Assembly: GCA_023105745.1 (NCBI GenBank)
Contig: JALGQZ010000008.1
Location: 20,893,866 to 20,957,865 of the forward strand
DNA length: 64,000 bases
Origin: Austropuccinia psidii
Taxonomy: Eukaryota > Basidiomycota > Pucciniomycetes > Pucciniales > Sphaerophragmiaceae
Direction of reading: 5' to 3'
Made by a program: the position numbers and the translations under genes
In this document: positions 10,713 through 21,725 of the stretch, one piece after another
How positions within the stretch are numbered: the first letter of the stretch is position 1
How the letters are laid out: every line of letters starts with the position of its first letter
The notes under the pieces: model-generated
The model's database searches: none
Told to the model about the DNA's origin: nothing
The model's input: the letters and a program-made list of their open reading frames with translations, nothing else

Positions 10713-13700
10713 TCATTGATGAGACTGTTCAGTCCTCCTAGAGGCTCTGAATCTCCTTAAATGAAGGTTCCCATCTGGTATGGCATCCTCTGCCAACCAT
10801 TTGTCTTTGTCAGCTGTCTGGTTCTTGAATCTGACTAGGTATTGTCTCTGATCCTTCCCATTAAGTCTGATTTTTCTGGCCCTGATGATTTTACTCACAG
10901 GTCCAGGAGAGTCGTCTACTTCCACTATTTCTGGTGGAGTGATGTTTTTCTTCCTGGAGGGGAATTTATGCTCCTCTGTTTGGAAGTATGGTTTGACCAG
11001 GCTCACTGGAAAGACTGGGTGTTTCCTAGAAAACTCCTCAGTGAGCTTGACCTCTACTGCATTCTTCCCTATCAACTTAATGATAGTGAAGGTCCCTACA
11101 AATGAGTCTCTCATTTTCTTAGGTCCTTTGAGATTGTTAAAGTTCAGTGTAGACACTAACACCTGGTCCCCTTCCTTGAAGTCAGGTTCCATATGTGACT
11201 TGTCCCACCTTTGCTTGTTATACTCTTTGGCCTCAGCTATGCATTTGGCAGCAGTATCACAGGCTTTCTTCCACATATAATGGAAGTCTTTGGCTGTGGG
11301 GTGGATGGTCAGAAGATTTTTCTTCAAGTGATCCACAGGTAACAGGGGATTCCACCCTTTCTCTACCAGTGCAGGTGTTTTTCCTGTGGTAGAGTGCTGG
11401 CTTGTATTATACGCCAGTTGGACTGCTGGTAAGAGGGTGACCCAATCATGGGTGTATCCCTCATGGTCCTTGTATTACATGCCATAGGCACAGAACCTCC
11501 TGAGGATGTCCTCCATTGTTTGGATCATCCTCTCAGCCAGGCCATCTGTTTGTGGATGGTAAGCTGTGGAAAAAGCAAGCTTGGTGCCAAGCATGTCATA
11601 TAAATTGGTCCAAAATTCAGATGTAAATTTTGGGTCCCTGTCACTAATTATGATCTTAGGGACTCCACAGGTGGATATGATGTTATTCCAAAATAACAGA
11701 GCAGTGTCCATGGCTGTGTCCTCTTTATGGCATGGTAGACATCTCATGCTCTTGCTGAACCTATCAACTATGATTAAGCAGGCATTGTAGTTTTCTTTGC
11801 CTCCTGGGACAAGTCCTGTGACCAAGTCCATGTTGATGGTTTCCCATGGGTGTTTGGGTTCTTCTATGTGTTGAAGTAACCCATATTTCTTCCCATGTTT
11901 TCTATTTGCCTTTTGGCATCTTTCACAAGTGTTGATGTATTCACTCAACTCTTGCTCCCACTTGGGCCACCAAGCTGTGCTTGCTACCCTCTCCTTAGTC
12001 CTGTCCTCACTCATGTGTCCCATGTAGGGGCAGTCATGGCATTTCTGCAGGATTAAACAGATGTGGTCTCTGTCTATCACTGTGAGTGCACTGGTGTGCT
12101 TGTCTCTGTGATAAATCAGGCCATCTATAAGGAAGAATTTATTGTCCTTATAGGCCCTCAACCAGGGTTCCTCCAGCTGGGTTTCCAGTTCTGGGCTCCT
12201 GTACTTTTGTTGAAGGAGTTGGAGTAGTATGCTACACTGTTTGTGTTTAGCATAAGATTTCAGTACTGCATTGAAGAATTCATTGTGCAGTTCTGAGGAA
12301 CTTATCCCCAGTATGGGGGTTTCTGTCCCTTCTGAATCAGTGTTTCCACTGTCAAGGGTACCACTCCCTGGTGCCCATTCAGAGAATCTGAAGTTCTTCT
12401 TCCTATCTATTTCCATAAAATGGATAGGAACTTTTGCAGCAACTTCAGGGTCATAAGCTGGATTGCTTTTGACATTGTCCAGTGGCCATCTGCTAAGGCC
12501 ATCTGCATTGGTATGGCTTTTACCTTCCTTGTATATGATGGTCATGTTCCCTCTATACTCCTGGATGGCTATTTGCCATCTCAGCATGTGTCTATTAGTA
12601 GTCTTCATGTTTAGTAAAGACTTCAAGGCTGTGCAGTCTGTGTAGACTTCAAAGACTGCACCCTCCAAATAGTAATGGAGTTTTTCTAGAGCCCAGACTA
12701 GGCATAAACATTCTGTCTGGGTGGCCCCATACCTGGCTTCTGAATCTTTCAGCTGCCTGGAGATGTAACATATTACACCTTCTCTTGGTTCACCATCCAC
12801 AATTTGTCTTTGGTCAAGGGCTGCTCCCAAGCCTTGGCTGCATGCTGCATCTATGTATAACTTGAATGGTAGTTCAAAGTCAGGCAAGATGAGCACAGGT
12901 GCATTAGTGAGTTCATATTTGATCCTCTCATATGCATCCCTCCTTTCCTTGGTTATTTCAAAAACTACATCCTTTGAGCATAACTTGTATAAACTACTGG
13001 TTATGTGGGCAAAGTTTTTGATGTGGTTTCTGTAGTAGCTAGCAAATCCAAGGAAAGATTGCATCTCTTTGATGTTCTTTGGTACTGGCTTTTGCAGTAC
13101 TGCTGCTACTTTGTTCTGGTCAATTGCCAGACTAAGGCCTGAGACTTTGTGTCCTAGAGCTAGTAGCTCTTGTTGGCCAAAATTACACTTTTTGAGTGAA
13201 ATTTTCAGATTGATGGGTGTACATTTACTTAACACTCTGTCTATGTATTGTACATGGTCTTCCCATGTCTCTGAGTATATCATGATATCATCAATGTATA
13301 CTACCATCCAGCCTTCCATTATTTCTTCTTGAAATATGGTGTCCATCATCCTTTGGAAGTGGGCTGGTGCATTCTTGATGCCAAATGGCATCCTGGTGTA
13401 CTCATATATGCCCATATGGCATATAATTCTGAGTAATTTCATGGAGTTTGGTTTAACTCCATTTTGGTGGAAGCCCTTCATACAATCCATCTTGGTTATG
13501 TATTTGGCTTTGGCCAGCTTATCTAAGGCATGAGGTATCCTTGGTATAGGGTACCTGTCTGCTTTTGTGTAGTTATTCAGGGCTCTGAATTCTCCACACA
13601 ATCTAGACTTGCCATCATGCCAGGTGATTAGGACAGGAGTGGTGATTTCCACTATTTCATTATGTCCAATCTTCCTAATGACATCCATGTCCAGGAGTTC

Positions 13701-14585
13701 ATTGATATGTTTCTCAATCTCTTTCCTGGTCTCCAGACTTGCTGGGTAAGGAGGTCTCCTTAACATGGGTGGATAAGGCCTTTCTACATCTAAATATACT
13801 TCTATATCATGGCCTTTGATCTTGCCTAATGGTTCTTCACCAATGGCAAATGCTGGTCTATTCTTCCTCAGCATCTTCAGTAAACTTAGCTTTTGTTTAC
13901 TGGTGAGGGTAGTGCTAAACTGTCCCTCTCTGAATTCTTTCAGAAGTTCTTCCAGTGGGTCCTGAGAAGATATCTGGTATATATCAAGAGAAAATTTCTT
14001 TTCCTTGTTAGTACCAATGGTAATAAGCCTATTTTTACTATTGTAAATATCTATGCCATACATCCTCTGGTAATCTGTTCCCAGTAAAAACCCTTGGATG
14101 TGGGCATCTTCAAGCACTACAAACTCTGGGTTGAGTCTGATATTACCTTTTCTGTGGGGTATAATTATCTCTTTGATAATTGTCCCAATAGAGGTCATCT
14201 TTCCAGATGCACTCTTAAAGTTCTTTGCCCTGGTGGGCAAGAGTTCTTTTTCCCATTTTGGGAAGTGGTTATCCAGATAATTCCTGGCCACTATGGAGCA
14301 GTGTGCTCCACTGTCAATGATCAGTGGGTGCTGAGCATTGTCAATACATACAATCATTTTTGTGGCTGTTCCATGTATATATGCCATTCCTTTGGTTGGT
14401 GTAACCAGGAATGTTTGTGCATCTTGTGTGTGTTTACAAAAGTTCTTGTTGGCAGTGTCTTGTGGCATGCCTGCTTCCAACTGTATATCCTGGATTTCTA
14501 GTGGGGTTTCCTCTTGGTATTCCACTAGAAATTCCTCTCTTGGGTCTTGATCCTCATCAGATGGTTCTCTGATGGCATCACCCAT
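10713..14585 (-). pseudogene. A1 Pol: protease-RT-RNase H-integrase-chromodomain, one stop
   Basis: A frame of about 1290 codons is broken only by TAA at 11475-11477, where A2 has GAA. Counting from ATG 14585, protease has DSGA at residues 91-94. RT has the fingers W-H-D-G-K-S-R-L-C and YIDD at 430-433. RNase H has its Asp near 579 and NADGLSR near 700. Integrase has an HHCC finger (CERC) and a DD35E core ([22 protein letters not shown]). After the stop the rest of the integrase tail and a chromodomain-like segment follow (QYLVRF ... KWLAEDAI). The polyprotein would copy and insert the element. The stop removes the tail needed for target choice. The start at 14585 assumes re-initiation; readthrough of the upstream TAG is the alternative. 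Confidence 0.93.
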
Positions 14586-14603
14586 AGAGTCTGATTCAGA
14601 ATC

Positions 14604-16568
14604 CTATTTTGGAGGTTCTTCTTCAGGGACTTTTTCTATAGCATAGACTTTCTTCTTTGCTTTTGGACAGATGTTGGCATAGTGGTCTGTTGAACCACAA
14701 TTGTGACAAGAATTCTTCTTCTTTGCCACTTCTGCCACTCTTTCTCTGGGTTTTTCTTTAAACTCTACCCTGAAAGGTTGTTTCTCTTTGAAACTATTGC
14801 TTCTATATGGGGTGAATTTCCCTATGTTGGTCCTTTTCCTTATGTCTTGTAAGGTATTGGCTATATCATCTAGAGTGCAATTTTGGTTGCATCTGCATTT
14901 TACTGCATGCTCTAGTTCTCCTGGCAGTTGTGTCAGAAGTTTATGATTCCTCATTTGAATGTTCATTTGAGGATCAATGGCTTTAAGTCTTTTAGACTGT
15001 CTAAGACACCACTCATATGGATCTTTGTCCACAGAGTATTTGTCATTTTCAAATGACATGGTCTTTTGCCATATCCAAGTTCCATTACTGTACTTTTGGA
15101 TTATTTGACTCTTCCACCATGGCCAGTTTCTTCTGCCATGGATTTCTTTCATTTCAGTGTACCATATACTTGCATGACCTTTAAATGCAGTATTCAGTCT
15201 AGCAGTAATCCAGTAGTCTGGTATGCTTGGTACATCAATGAAGAGTCCATCAATATAATCTATGAGTTCCATATGATCATATTCCCCTGATCCAGAGAAT
15301 TTGGGCCAGCTTGAGGCCTCAGGAAGTTGTTTCAAGGCTTCCTTCTCTGAATAAGACATGCCATCTCCATCCTGGTATTGTGATGGAGATCTCGCCTTAT
15401 TCAACAACATGGCATCTGGTTTGATGTCATCTGGTTGATATGGATTCTCCATAGCTTGGCCTTGTGTTTGGGGCTTTAAGCTATGGTAGGCATCAAACAA
15501 TTAGTTGATGTCTTGGTTCAGACACTCCCTGTCCCTGCTACTATGGTGTTGTTCTTCAGAGACTTGATTCAGTCTCTTATTGGTTTCTTGAGAGGCTTTG
15601 CTCAGTTGAGCATATCCTTCCTGAAGGTTTTTAATTATCTGCTCCAATGAGGCTTGAGTTTTTCTCATCCTCTCTTGGGCAGCTGCAAATTCTGTAACCT
15701 GCTTTGCAGATTGCTCAGCATATTGGGACATTTGTAACCACAGTGTGTCACTGTTGATGTTACTCTCAGATGTCATAATGTTATTTTCAGTCTGAGTGGG
15801 GGTAATGTTTCTATTACTAGGACTACTGATTCTAGAGTGGTTTACAACTACTTCTGGTTCTTGTGTACTTCTTTTACCAAATCTAACAGCTTCTGGATCA
15901 TGGGGTCTGACTCTTTCCTCCTCTGGTTGAAGGAGGCTTTGTTCTTGCCCTTGTTGCCTTGTCTTCTCCTGGAAACTTCCTGGAATTGTGAAGAATGGTG
16001 ACTCTTGGCCACTGATCTGCTGGTTTCTGAATGGTGTGAAGCCACTGGAGAGCTGATTTGGCTTGCTCCTTTTGAACCTGAAGGAATCTGAGTAGGCCCT
16101 GTCTGGGTTAACTGTTCTTCTATAGCTTGGATAGTGGCTTGATTCTCCCTTATCCTCTGTGCCCTTGCCTCCAGGAGTCTGTGCTGCCTGGTAGGGTTCC
16201 AACCCTTGGTGATTACCATAAGGTCTTTGAAGTCTATCTCTTTGATACAGATCTTCTGGCAACTTGATCCCAGTTCTGCCCAGTGAGTTGCTAGGTTGAA
16301 CCTCTTGTTGTCCATGCTCCATTGAAACAAGTCTTTGAGGAGTTGGTGGATTTGAAGAACTTGATCCATATCCTTCCAGTCCTCTGGTTTGAGGTTTCTG
16401 TTGAATTGGAGTGTGAATGGCAAGGTTGATATTATGCCCCTCATTGTTTTGCCATCCACCACTGTGTCCAATGTGTCTTCTTTCAGGTCTTCTGGTTCTA
16501 GACATTCCTGCTCTATCCTCTGGCTGGTTCCTTTGGAAGCCAAGGTCTCTGAGGTATGCAGGGGACAT
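14604..16568 (-). pseudogene. A1 Gag polyprotein, one stop
   Basis: This is the virus-like-particle protein. Starting at ATG 16566-16568 (MSPAYLRDLGF), it has a Gln/Ser/Arg/Pro-rich N-terminal part of about 240 residues, a coiled coil (AQERMRKTQASLEQII), then the capsid domain with WPKFSGSGEYDHMELIDYI and a zinc knuckle CHNCGSTDHYANIC. A TAA at 15501-15503 splits it where A2 has AAA. It ends at TAG 14604-14606, in the same frame as pol, 18 bases before the pol ATG. Its first 720 bases overlap ORF0 in another frame, and its ATG lies inside ORF0 intron 2. Confidence 0.9.
15848..16548 (-). CDS. A1 ORF0, exon 3 (overlaps gag in another frame)
   Basis: This 701-nt exon is open to its stop at 15848 in a frame different from gag. 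Spliced to exon 2 it completes a protein of 333 aa. Seen in it are a helical middle part with Cys and Trp (SSCQKICIKEIDF, then TKGWNP), a Gln/Thr/Pro/Ser stretch, a basic linker (SRRRQGNKGKNKA) and a C-terminal amphipathic helix (MIQKLLDLVKEVHKNQK). The last parts align with ORF0 of B, C and D. I do not recognise a known domain. A nucleic-acid-binding accessory role is possible from the basic linker but is only a guess. Confidence 0.62.
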
Positions 16569-16616
16569 ATCAGTGCTTGCAAGCAGTCAAAAACTTTATG
16601 TTCTTAGGGTATTTAC
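16549..16616 (-). other. A1 ORF0 intron 2 (68 nt), contains the gag ATG
   Basis: The donor is AAAG|GTAAAT and the acceptor ATACCTCAG|AGACC, with a branch-like CACTGAT between them. It is phase 1, and splicing moves translation from the exon 2 frame into the ORF0 exon 3 frame. If it is retained, the upstream frame ends at TGA and the gag ATG follows one base later (TGATATG). Confidence 0.6.
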
Positions 16617-16916
16617 CTTTGACTGTGCCTTGTACAAATTTGTTATCTGCTGATTTGGGCAGTTTGCCTTTGGAGGTTACAACTGGGTTAATAATTGTAA
16701 TCTTCCCTGTACAAGTGGTTAAGGTTGGTTTACCTTGTATTGAAGCAGAGTTTCGTGGTTTTCTACTCCTCTGAGTGGCTATTGGTGTCCACTTCTTGGC
16801 TGTAATGAGGCCTTCACTAAGCCTTTTTCCTTTACCCTTGCTGCCCTCTGGTTCTGAGGGTGTCACTGGTGTGTTGGCCTGTGACTGGGTTTCAAGTGGG
16901 ATGTAGTTTTCTTCCA
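16617..16916 (-). CDS. A1 ORF0, exon 2
   Basis: The exon starts TG after acceptor TTGATTCAG|TG. With A17469 from the leader exon this makes ATG and the peptide MEENYIPLETQSQ. The 100-residue segment is rich in Thr, Pro, Ser and Lys with basic clusters (GKGKR, RSRKPR) that could serve as nuclear-localisation signals. Without splicing there is no in-frame ATG, which supports the split start. Exons 2 and 3 plus the leader A total 1002 nt, an exact multiple of three. Confidence 0.6.
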
Positions 16917-17468
16917 CTGAATCAAAACAGGAAAAAAAGAGGGCTTATGTCAGTTAAGACTTCTTAAAAGGCTGGTTTTGCACGTCTAAGAATGGCCTCT
17001 GGGCTTGTATATTATTACAGTATGCCCTTGTATAATGACAGTGTAATTGAATTAACAATTTCACGTCAAAAATACAGCTTATGGTGTCCTGTCACACTGT
17101 TTGTGTGTCAGTATCCCTCAGATACACTTGTGGTTTGCAAGTGTATTCTGTGAAAGTGGTTTATATACAAGTGTTATTGAATTAACAATACACTTGACCA
17201 CGCCTCAACTGATGGTTTTTCAGTCAGAGGTGTCCTTATTCAGTCAAGAATACAGGACTTTATTAGTGGCTTATGTGTTTTTATATGCAAAACACGCCAA
17301 AAATAATAAATTACTGTGGGTGTTAACCACGTAAAAATACTCTTATAATATGAGTATGTGTAAAAAAAAGGTAAAAATATATAAAATATATATTTTTGAA
17401 ACAGGAATTACGCCTAAAAAAGGATAAAACAATGTGTTAATAAGTCATAAAAAGGAGAAAAGACTTAC
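16917..17468 (-). other. A1 leader intron (intron 1, 552 nt)
   Basis: The donor is CAA|GTAAGT at 17469/17468. The acceptor is CCTGTTTTGATTCAG| ending at 16917. The exon before ends in A and the exon after begins TG. The intron is AT-rich and holds no conserved frame. Confidence 0.6.
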
Positions 17469-17496
17469 TTGTAAGGTCCAAAAAAGTCAAAAAAAA

Positions 17497-17515
17497 CACG
17501 GCCAGGCCCCCAAAA
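17497..17515 (-). promoter_or_regulatory. A1 primer-binding-site-like motif
   Basis: The minus strand reads TTTTGGGGGCCTGGCCGTG directly inside the 5' LTR, identical to A2. Confidence 0.7.
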
Positions 17516-18945
17516 TGTCAGGATGATACTATGATAAAGGTATAACTAGGCTAATTACAACTTTAACTGTGTATGTGACACGGTAAAAATGATTTAAAAA
17601 AAGATTTATAAGAGTTTATAATGAGATAAAAGGATTCTACTATTGAGAAATAGTGGTGGTGAGCGCTATTGAGAACCCTGGGTGCAGGCTTTATCTGTTG
17701 GATTACAATAATAAAGTCTACAATAATTAAAGATTATAATTATACCTGACTATTTAACCAAGAGTAAAACTGTTTTTGACAGTTTACTACGTAGGTTATT
17801 CAAGAGCAGGATGGGGAAAGGTTTTTGGCAGTGAAAAACCCTCCTTTTATCCTGAAATTGGGGTGAAAAGGCTGTTAGACCTTTTCATGTAGAGGAAGTG
17901 AAGATTTTTCACTCCTCATGACAAGCTTGTGGTTTGCAAACAGCCTGTATACCCTGTATTGGGCTCAGATGTGGTTTTGAAACCACATCTGGGCAGTTTT
18001 CACCAATACAGGGTGAAAATTTTCATCTGGGGACCTCACAGCCTGATTCTGACGTGTATGACGCGTAGAATGCTGTACAGAAACTGTATGGGACCCCAGT
18101 ATTGACTGACATATGAGGTATTGAAGTAAAAACATGCTTCTTCGTCTATTTGACACCTCATATTCATGGTTATAGGGTATTATCCCATGGTAAGGCTGTA
18201 TATGACAGCAGGTGGGATTTTTACCTTAGAATTGCCATAACTCTGTCTGTTTTTGAGATATCAAGCTCAAAGTTGGTTCATTGAATAGCCCTGTATGGGC
18301 TCTATACAATGGTACCCAATTTGACATGGCTATCATTAAATATGGCAAAGTTATCCCATGTACAAGTGTTTTTATACATTGGCGTGTTTTGGGCAAAAGC
18401 TGTATTAAGCTTGTTTGGCCAATAACTTCTGTTCTAGTTGAGATATGAGGAAATTGATGACACCATCAGATAGCCCTGATTGTTCTCTTTTCAAAAAGAC
18501 CCCACTTCAAGTATCTCACACTAAAACTGTAAAAGTTAGATGAGAGGTGAATGTTTTGTTCACCCTTATTTGGTCTGAATTTGACCATAACTCAAGTAAT
18601 ACTGGTGCTAGCTCAGTTTGGCTAGTACCATTGGATAGCCCTGGCTTAGAGCTTCATTTTGAATACCCATTTGACGGGGTTGAGCCTCTCCTTCTAGATT
18701 TTAGATGAGAGGTGAAAATTAAGGTTTATGCTCAGCAATAACTTTGAGCAGGAATAACTTTGTTATTTCTTGTCCTATGGTGATGGGGCTTATATTTTCA
18801 GGAAGAGGTGAGTTTTCTCTTTCATTTGATACCTTTTGAGCTAATTTGGCTCAGTTCCATGTTTTGGTGGTATTTTGGCTATACCATTGGTTTATGGTAT
18901 TTTGGCTGTCATGCTTGTGCTCTGGTTTTGAGTCACAGGCTGACA
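17516..18945 (-). repeat. A1 5' LTR (family A)
   Basis: 1430 bp with ends TGTCAGGATG and GGCTGACA on the plus strand. It is followed by the right TATTA duplication. It carries the ACGCGT motif at 18061-18066 and a TATA-like box at 17842-17851 on the minus strand. Confidence 0.95.
17842..17851 (-). promoter_or_regulatory. TATA-like box in A1 5' LTR
   Basis: The minus strand reads GATAAAAGGA, matching the box in the A2 LTR. It is the candidate core promoter driving A1. Confidence 0.4.
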
Positions 18946-18950
18946 TATTA
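18946..18950. repeat. Target-site duplication of A1, right (TATTA)
   Basis: It is identical to 9254-9258. A2 leader-intron sequence resumes here. Confidence 0.92.
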
Positions 18951-19415
18951 TATATATTTTGATCCTTTTTATATACATACTCATATTATAAGAGTATTAT
19001 TCACGTGGCTAATACCCACTGAATTTAATTATTTTTGGCGTGTTTTGCATATAAAAACACATAAGCCATCAATAAAGTCCTGTATTCTTGACTGAATAAG
19101 GACACCTCTGACTGAAAAACCATCAGTTGAGGCGTGGATTAAGTGTATTGTTAACTCAATAACTTATACAAAACCACTTGTACAGAATACACTTGAAAAC
19201 CACAAGTGTATCTGTGGGATACTGGCACACAAACAGTGTGACAGGGTACCAAAAGCTGTAATTCTGACGTGAAATTGTTGATGCAATTACACTGTCATTA
19301 TAGAGGGCACATTGTAGTAACATACAAGCCCAGAGGCCAATCTTAGACGTGCAAAACCAGCATTTTGAAGAAGTCTTAACTGACATAAGTCCTCCCTTTT
19401 CTGCCTTGATTTCAG

Positions 19416-19715
19416 TGGAAGAAAATTACATCCCACTTGAGACCCAGTCACAGGCCGACACACCAGTGACACCCTCAGAACCAGAGGGCAGCAAGGGCAA
19501 AGGAAAGAGGCACGGTGAAGGTCTCATCACAGCCAAGAAGTGGACACCAATAACCACTCAGAGAAGTAGAAAACCAAGAAACTCTGCATCCATACAAGGT
19601 AAACCAACCTTAACCACTTGTACAGGAAAGATTACAATTATTAACCCAGTTGTAACTTCCAAAGGCAAATTGCCCAAGTCAGCAGACAGTAAATTTGTAC
19701 AAGGCACAGTCAAAG
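19416..19715 (+). CDS. A2 ORF0, exon 2
   Basis: It begins TG after acceptor TGATTTCAG|. Joined to A9170 it starts MEENYIPLETQSQAD. It is 300 nt, the same length as in A1, with only a few residue differences. It ends GTCAAAG at the donor of intron 2. The leader intron is now interrupted by A1, so this copy is probably not expressed in spliced form. Confidence 0.6.
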
Positions 19716-19783
19716 GTAAATACCCAAAGAACATAAAGTTTTTGACTGCTTGCAAACACTGATATGTCCCCTGTATACCTCAG
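19716..19783 (+). other. A2 ORF0 intron 2 (68 nt), contains the gag ATG
   Basis: GTAAAT at 19716 and CTCAG ending 19783 bound a phase-1 intron. The gag ATG is at 19764-19766, 17 nt before the intron end. TGA at 19760-19762 closes the exon 2 frame if the intron is retained, leaving one base before the gag ATG. Confidence 0.6.
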
Positions 19784-20484
19784 AGACCGTGGCTTCCAAA
19801 GGAACCAGCCAGAGGATAGAGGAGGATTGTCCAGAACCAGAAGACCTGAAAGAGGACACCCTGGACACAGTGGTGGATGGCAAAACAATGAGGGAGATAA
19901 TATCAACCTTGCCATTCACACTCCAATTCAACAGAAACCTCAAACCAGAGGACTGGAAGGATATAGATCAAGTTCTTCAGATCCACCAACTCCTCAAAGA
20001 TTTATTTCAATGGAGCATGGACAACAAGAGGTTCAACCTAGCAACTCACTGGGCAGAACTGGGATCAAGTTGCCAGAAGATCTGTATCAAAGAGATAGAC
20101 TTCAAAGACCTTATGGTAATCACCAAGGGTTGGAATCCTACCAGGCAGCACAGACTCCTGGAGGCAAGGGCACAGAGGATAAGGGAGAATCAAGCCACTA
20201 TCCTAGCTATAGAAGAACAGTTGACCCAGACAGGGCCTACTCAGATTCCTTCAGGTTCACAAGGAGCAGGCCAAATCAACTCTCCAGTGCCTTCACACCA
20301 TTCAGACACCAGCAGATCAGTGGCCAAGAGTCACCATTCTTCACAATTCCAGGAAGTTTCCAGGAGAAGACAAGGAAACAAGGGCAAGAACAAAGCCTCC
20401 TTCAACCAGAGGAGGAAAGAGTCAGACCCCATGATCCAGAAGCTGTTGGATTTGGTAAAGGAAGTACACAAGAACCAGAAGTAG
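19784..20484 (+). CDS. A2 ORF0, exon 3 (overlaps gag in another frame)
   Basis: The exon is 701 nt, as in A1, and open to its stop. Across about 240 shared codons A1 and A2 differ at about 14 residues in this frame against about 20 in the overlapping gag frame (counted by eye). The stretch around the middle helix and GWNP is unchanged. This frame therefore appears at least as constrained as gag. It ends with MIQKLLDLVKEVHKNQK. Spliced length would be 333 aa. Function is not recognised. Confidence 0.62.
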
Positions 20485-21725
20485 TTGTAAACCACTCTAG
20501 AATCAGTAGTCCTAGTAATAGAAACATTACCCCCACTCAGACTGAAAATAACATTGTCACATCTGAGAGTAACATCAACAGTGATACACTGTGGTTACAA
20601 GTGTCCCAATATGCTGAATAATCTGCAAAGCAATTTGAAGAAATTAAAGCTAGCCAAGAGAGGATGAGACAAACTCAAGCCTCCTTGGAACAAATAGTTA
20701 AAAATCTTCAAGAAGGATAAGCTCAACTGAGCAAAGCCTCTGAAGAATCCAACAAAAGACTGAACCAAGTCTTTGAAGAACAACACCACAGCACAAGGGA
20801 CAGGGAGTGTCTGGATCAAGACATTAACAAATTGTTTAATGCCTACCATAGCTTAAAGCCCCAACCACAAGGCCAAGCTATGGAGAATCCATATCAACCA
20901 GATGACATCAAACCAGATGCCATGATGTTGAACAAGGAAGGATCTCCATCACAATACCAGGATGGAGATGGCATGTCTTATTCAGAGAAGGAAGCCTTGA
21001 AACAGCTTCCTGAGGCCTCAAACTGGCCCAAATTCTCTGGATCAGGAGAATATGATCATATGGAACTCATAGATTATATTGATGGACTCTTCATTGATGT
21101 ACCCAGCATACCAGATTACTGGATTACTGCTAGACTGAATACTGCATTTAAAGGTCATGCAAGTATATGGTACACTGAAATGAAAGAAATACATGGCAGA
21201 AGAAACTGGCCATGGTGGAAGAGTCAAATAATCCAAAAGTACAGTAATGGAACTTGTATATGGCAAAAGACCATGTCATTTGAAAATGACAAATACTCTG
21301 TGGAAAAAGATCCATATGAGTGGTGTCTTAGACAGTCTAAAAGACTTAAAGCCATTGATCCTCAGATGAACATCCAAATGAGGAATCACAAACTTCTGAC
21401 ACAACTGCCAGGAGAGCTAGAGCATGCAGTAAAATGCAGGTGCAACCAGAATTGCACTCTAGATGACATAGCCAACACCTTACAAGACATAAGGAAGAGG
21501 ACTAATATAGGGAAATTTACCCCATATAGATGCAGTAGTTTCAAGGAGAAACAACCTTTCAGGGTGGAGTTCAAAGACAAACCCAGAGAAAGAGTGGCAG
21601 AAGTGGCAAAGAAGAAGAATTCTTGTCACAATTGTGGTTCAACAGACCACTATGCCAACAACTGTCCAAAGGCAAAGAAAAAAGTCTATGCTATAGAAAA
21701 AGTCCCTGAAGAAGAACCTCCAACA

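Larger units (their letters stand above)
9259..18945 (-). mobile_element. Element A1: nearly complete family-A Gypsy retrotransposon
   Basis: Two LTRs of equal length (1430 bp each, roughly 20 differences by eye) flank a 6.8-kb interior with primer site, ORF0, gag, pol and polypurine tract, bounded by TATTA duplications. It is the best-preserved element in the window. Known lesions are one stop in gag (15501-15503) and one in pol (11475-11477). All catalytic motifs are intact. It inserted into A2 in the opposite orientation, so it is younger than A2. It could be mobilised only with help from an intact relative. Confidence 0.95.
9171..19415 (+). other. A2 leader intron (intron 1), now holding A1
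   Basis: The donor AAAA|GTAAGT at 9170/9171 is a consensus fungal donor. The acceptor CTGCCTTGATTTCAG| ends at 19415 and the next exon begins TG. Joining A9170 to T19416-G19417 would create the ORF0 ATG. Element A1 sits inside this intron, so it has grown to more than 10 kb and is probably no longer spliced. The equivalent intron in A1 is 552 nt. Confidence 0.6.

Noticed and set aside
10551..10760. Hydrophobic frame on the antisense strand of family-A LTRs (WLSSMFWWYFGYTIGLWYFG), also at 7628, 18808 and 60985
   Set aside because: It lies antisense at the U3 start, has no ATG context that I trust, and reads into different sequence in each copy.
13069..14501. Several open frames on the plus strand across A1 pol, and their mirror images in A2 (for example 22999-23263 minus)
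   Set aside because: They are antisense shadows of the strongly conserved Pol frame. They recur only because Pol recurs.
9259..18945. A1 as a fully autonomous element
   Set aside because: Stops at 15501 in gag and 11475 in pol interrupt frames that are open in A2 at those codons.
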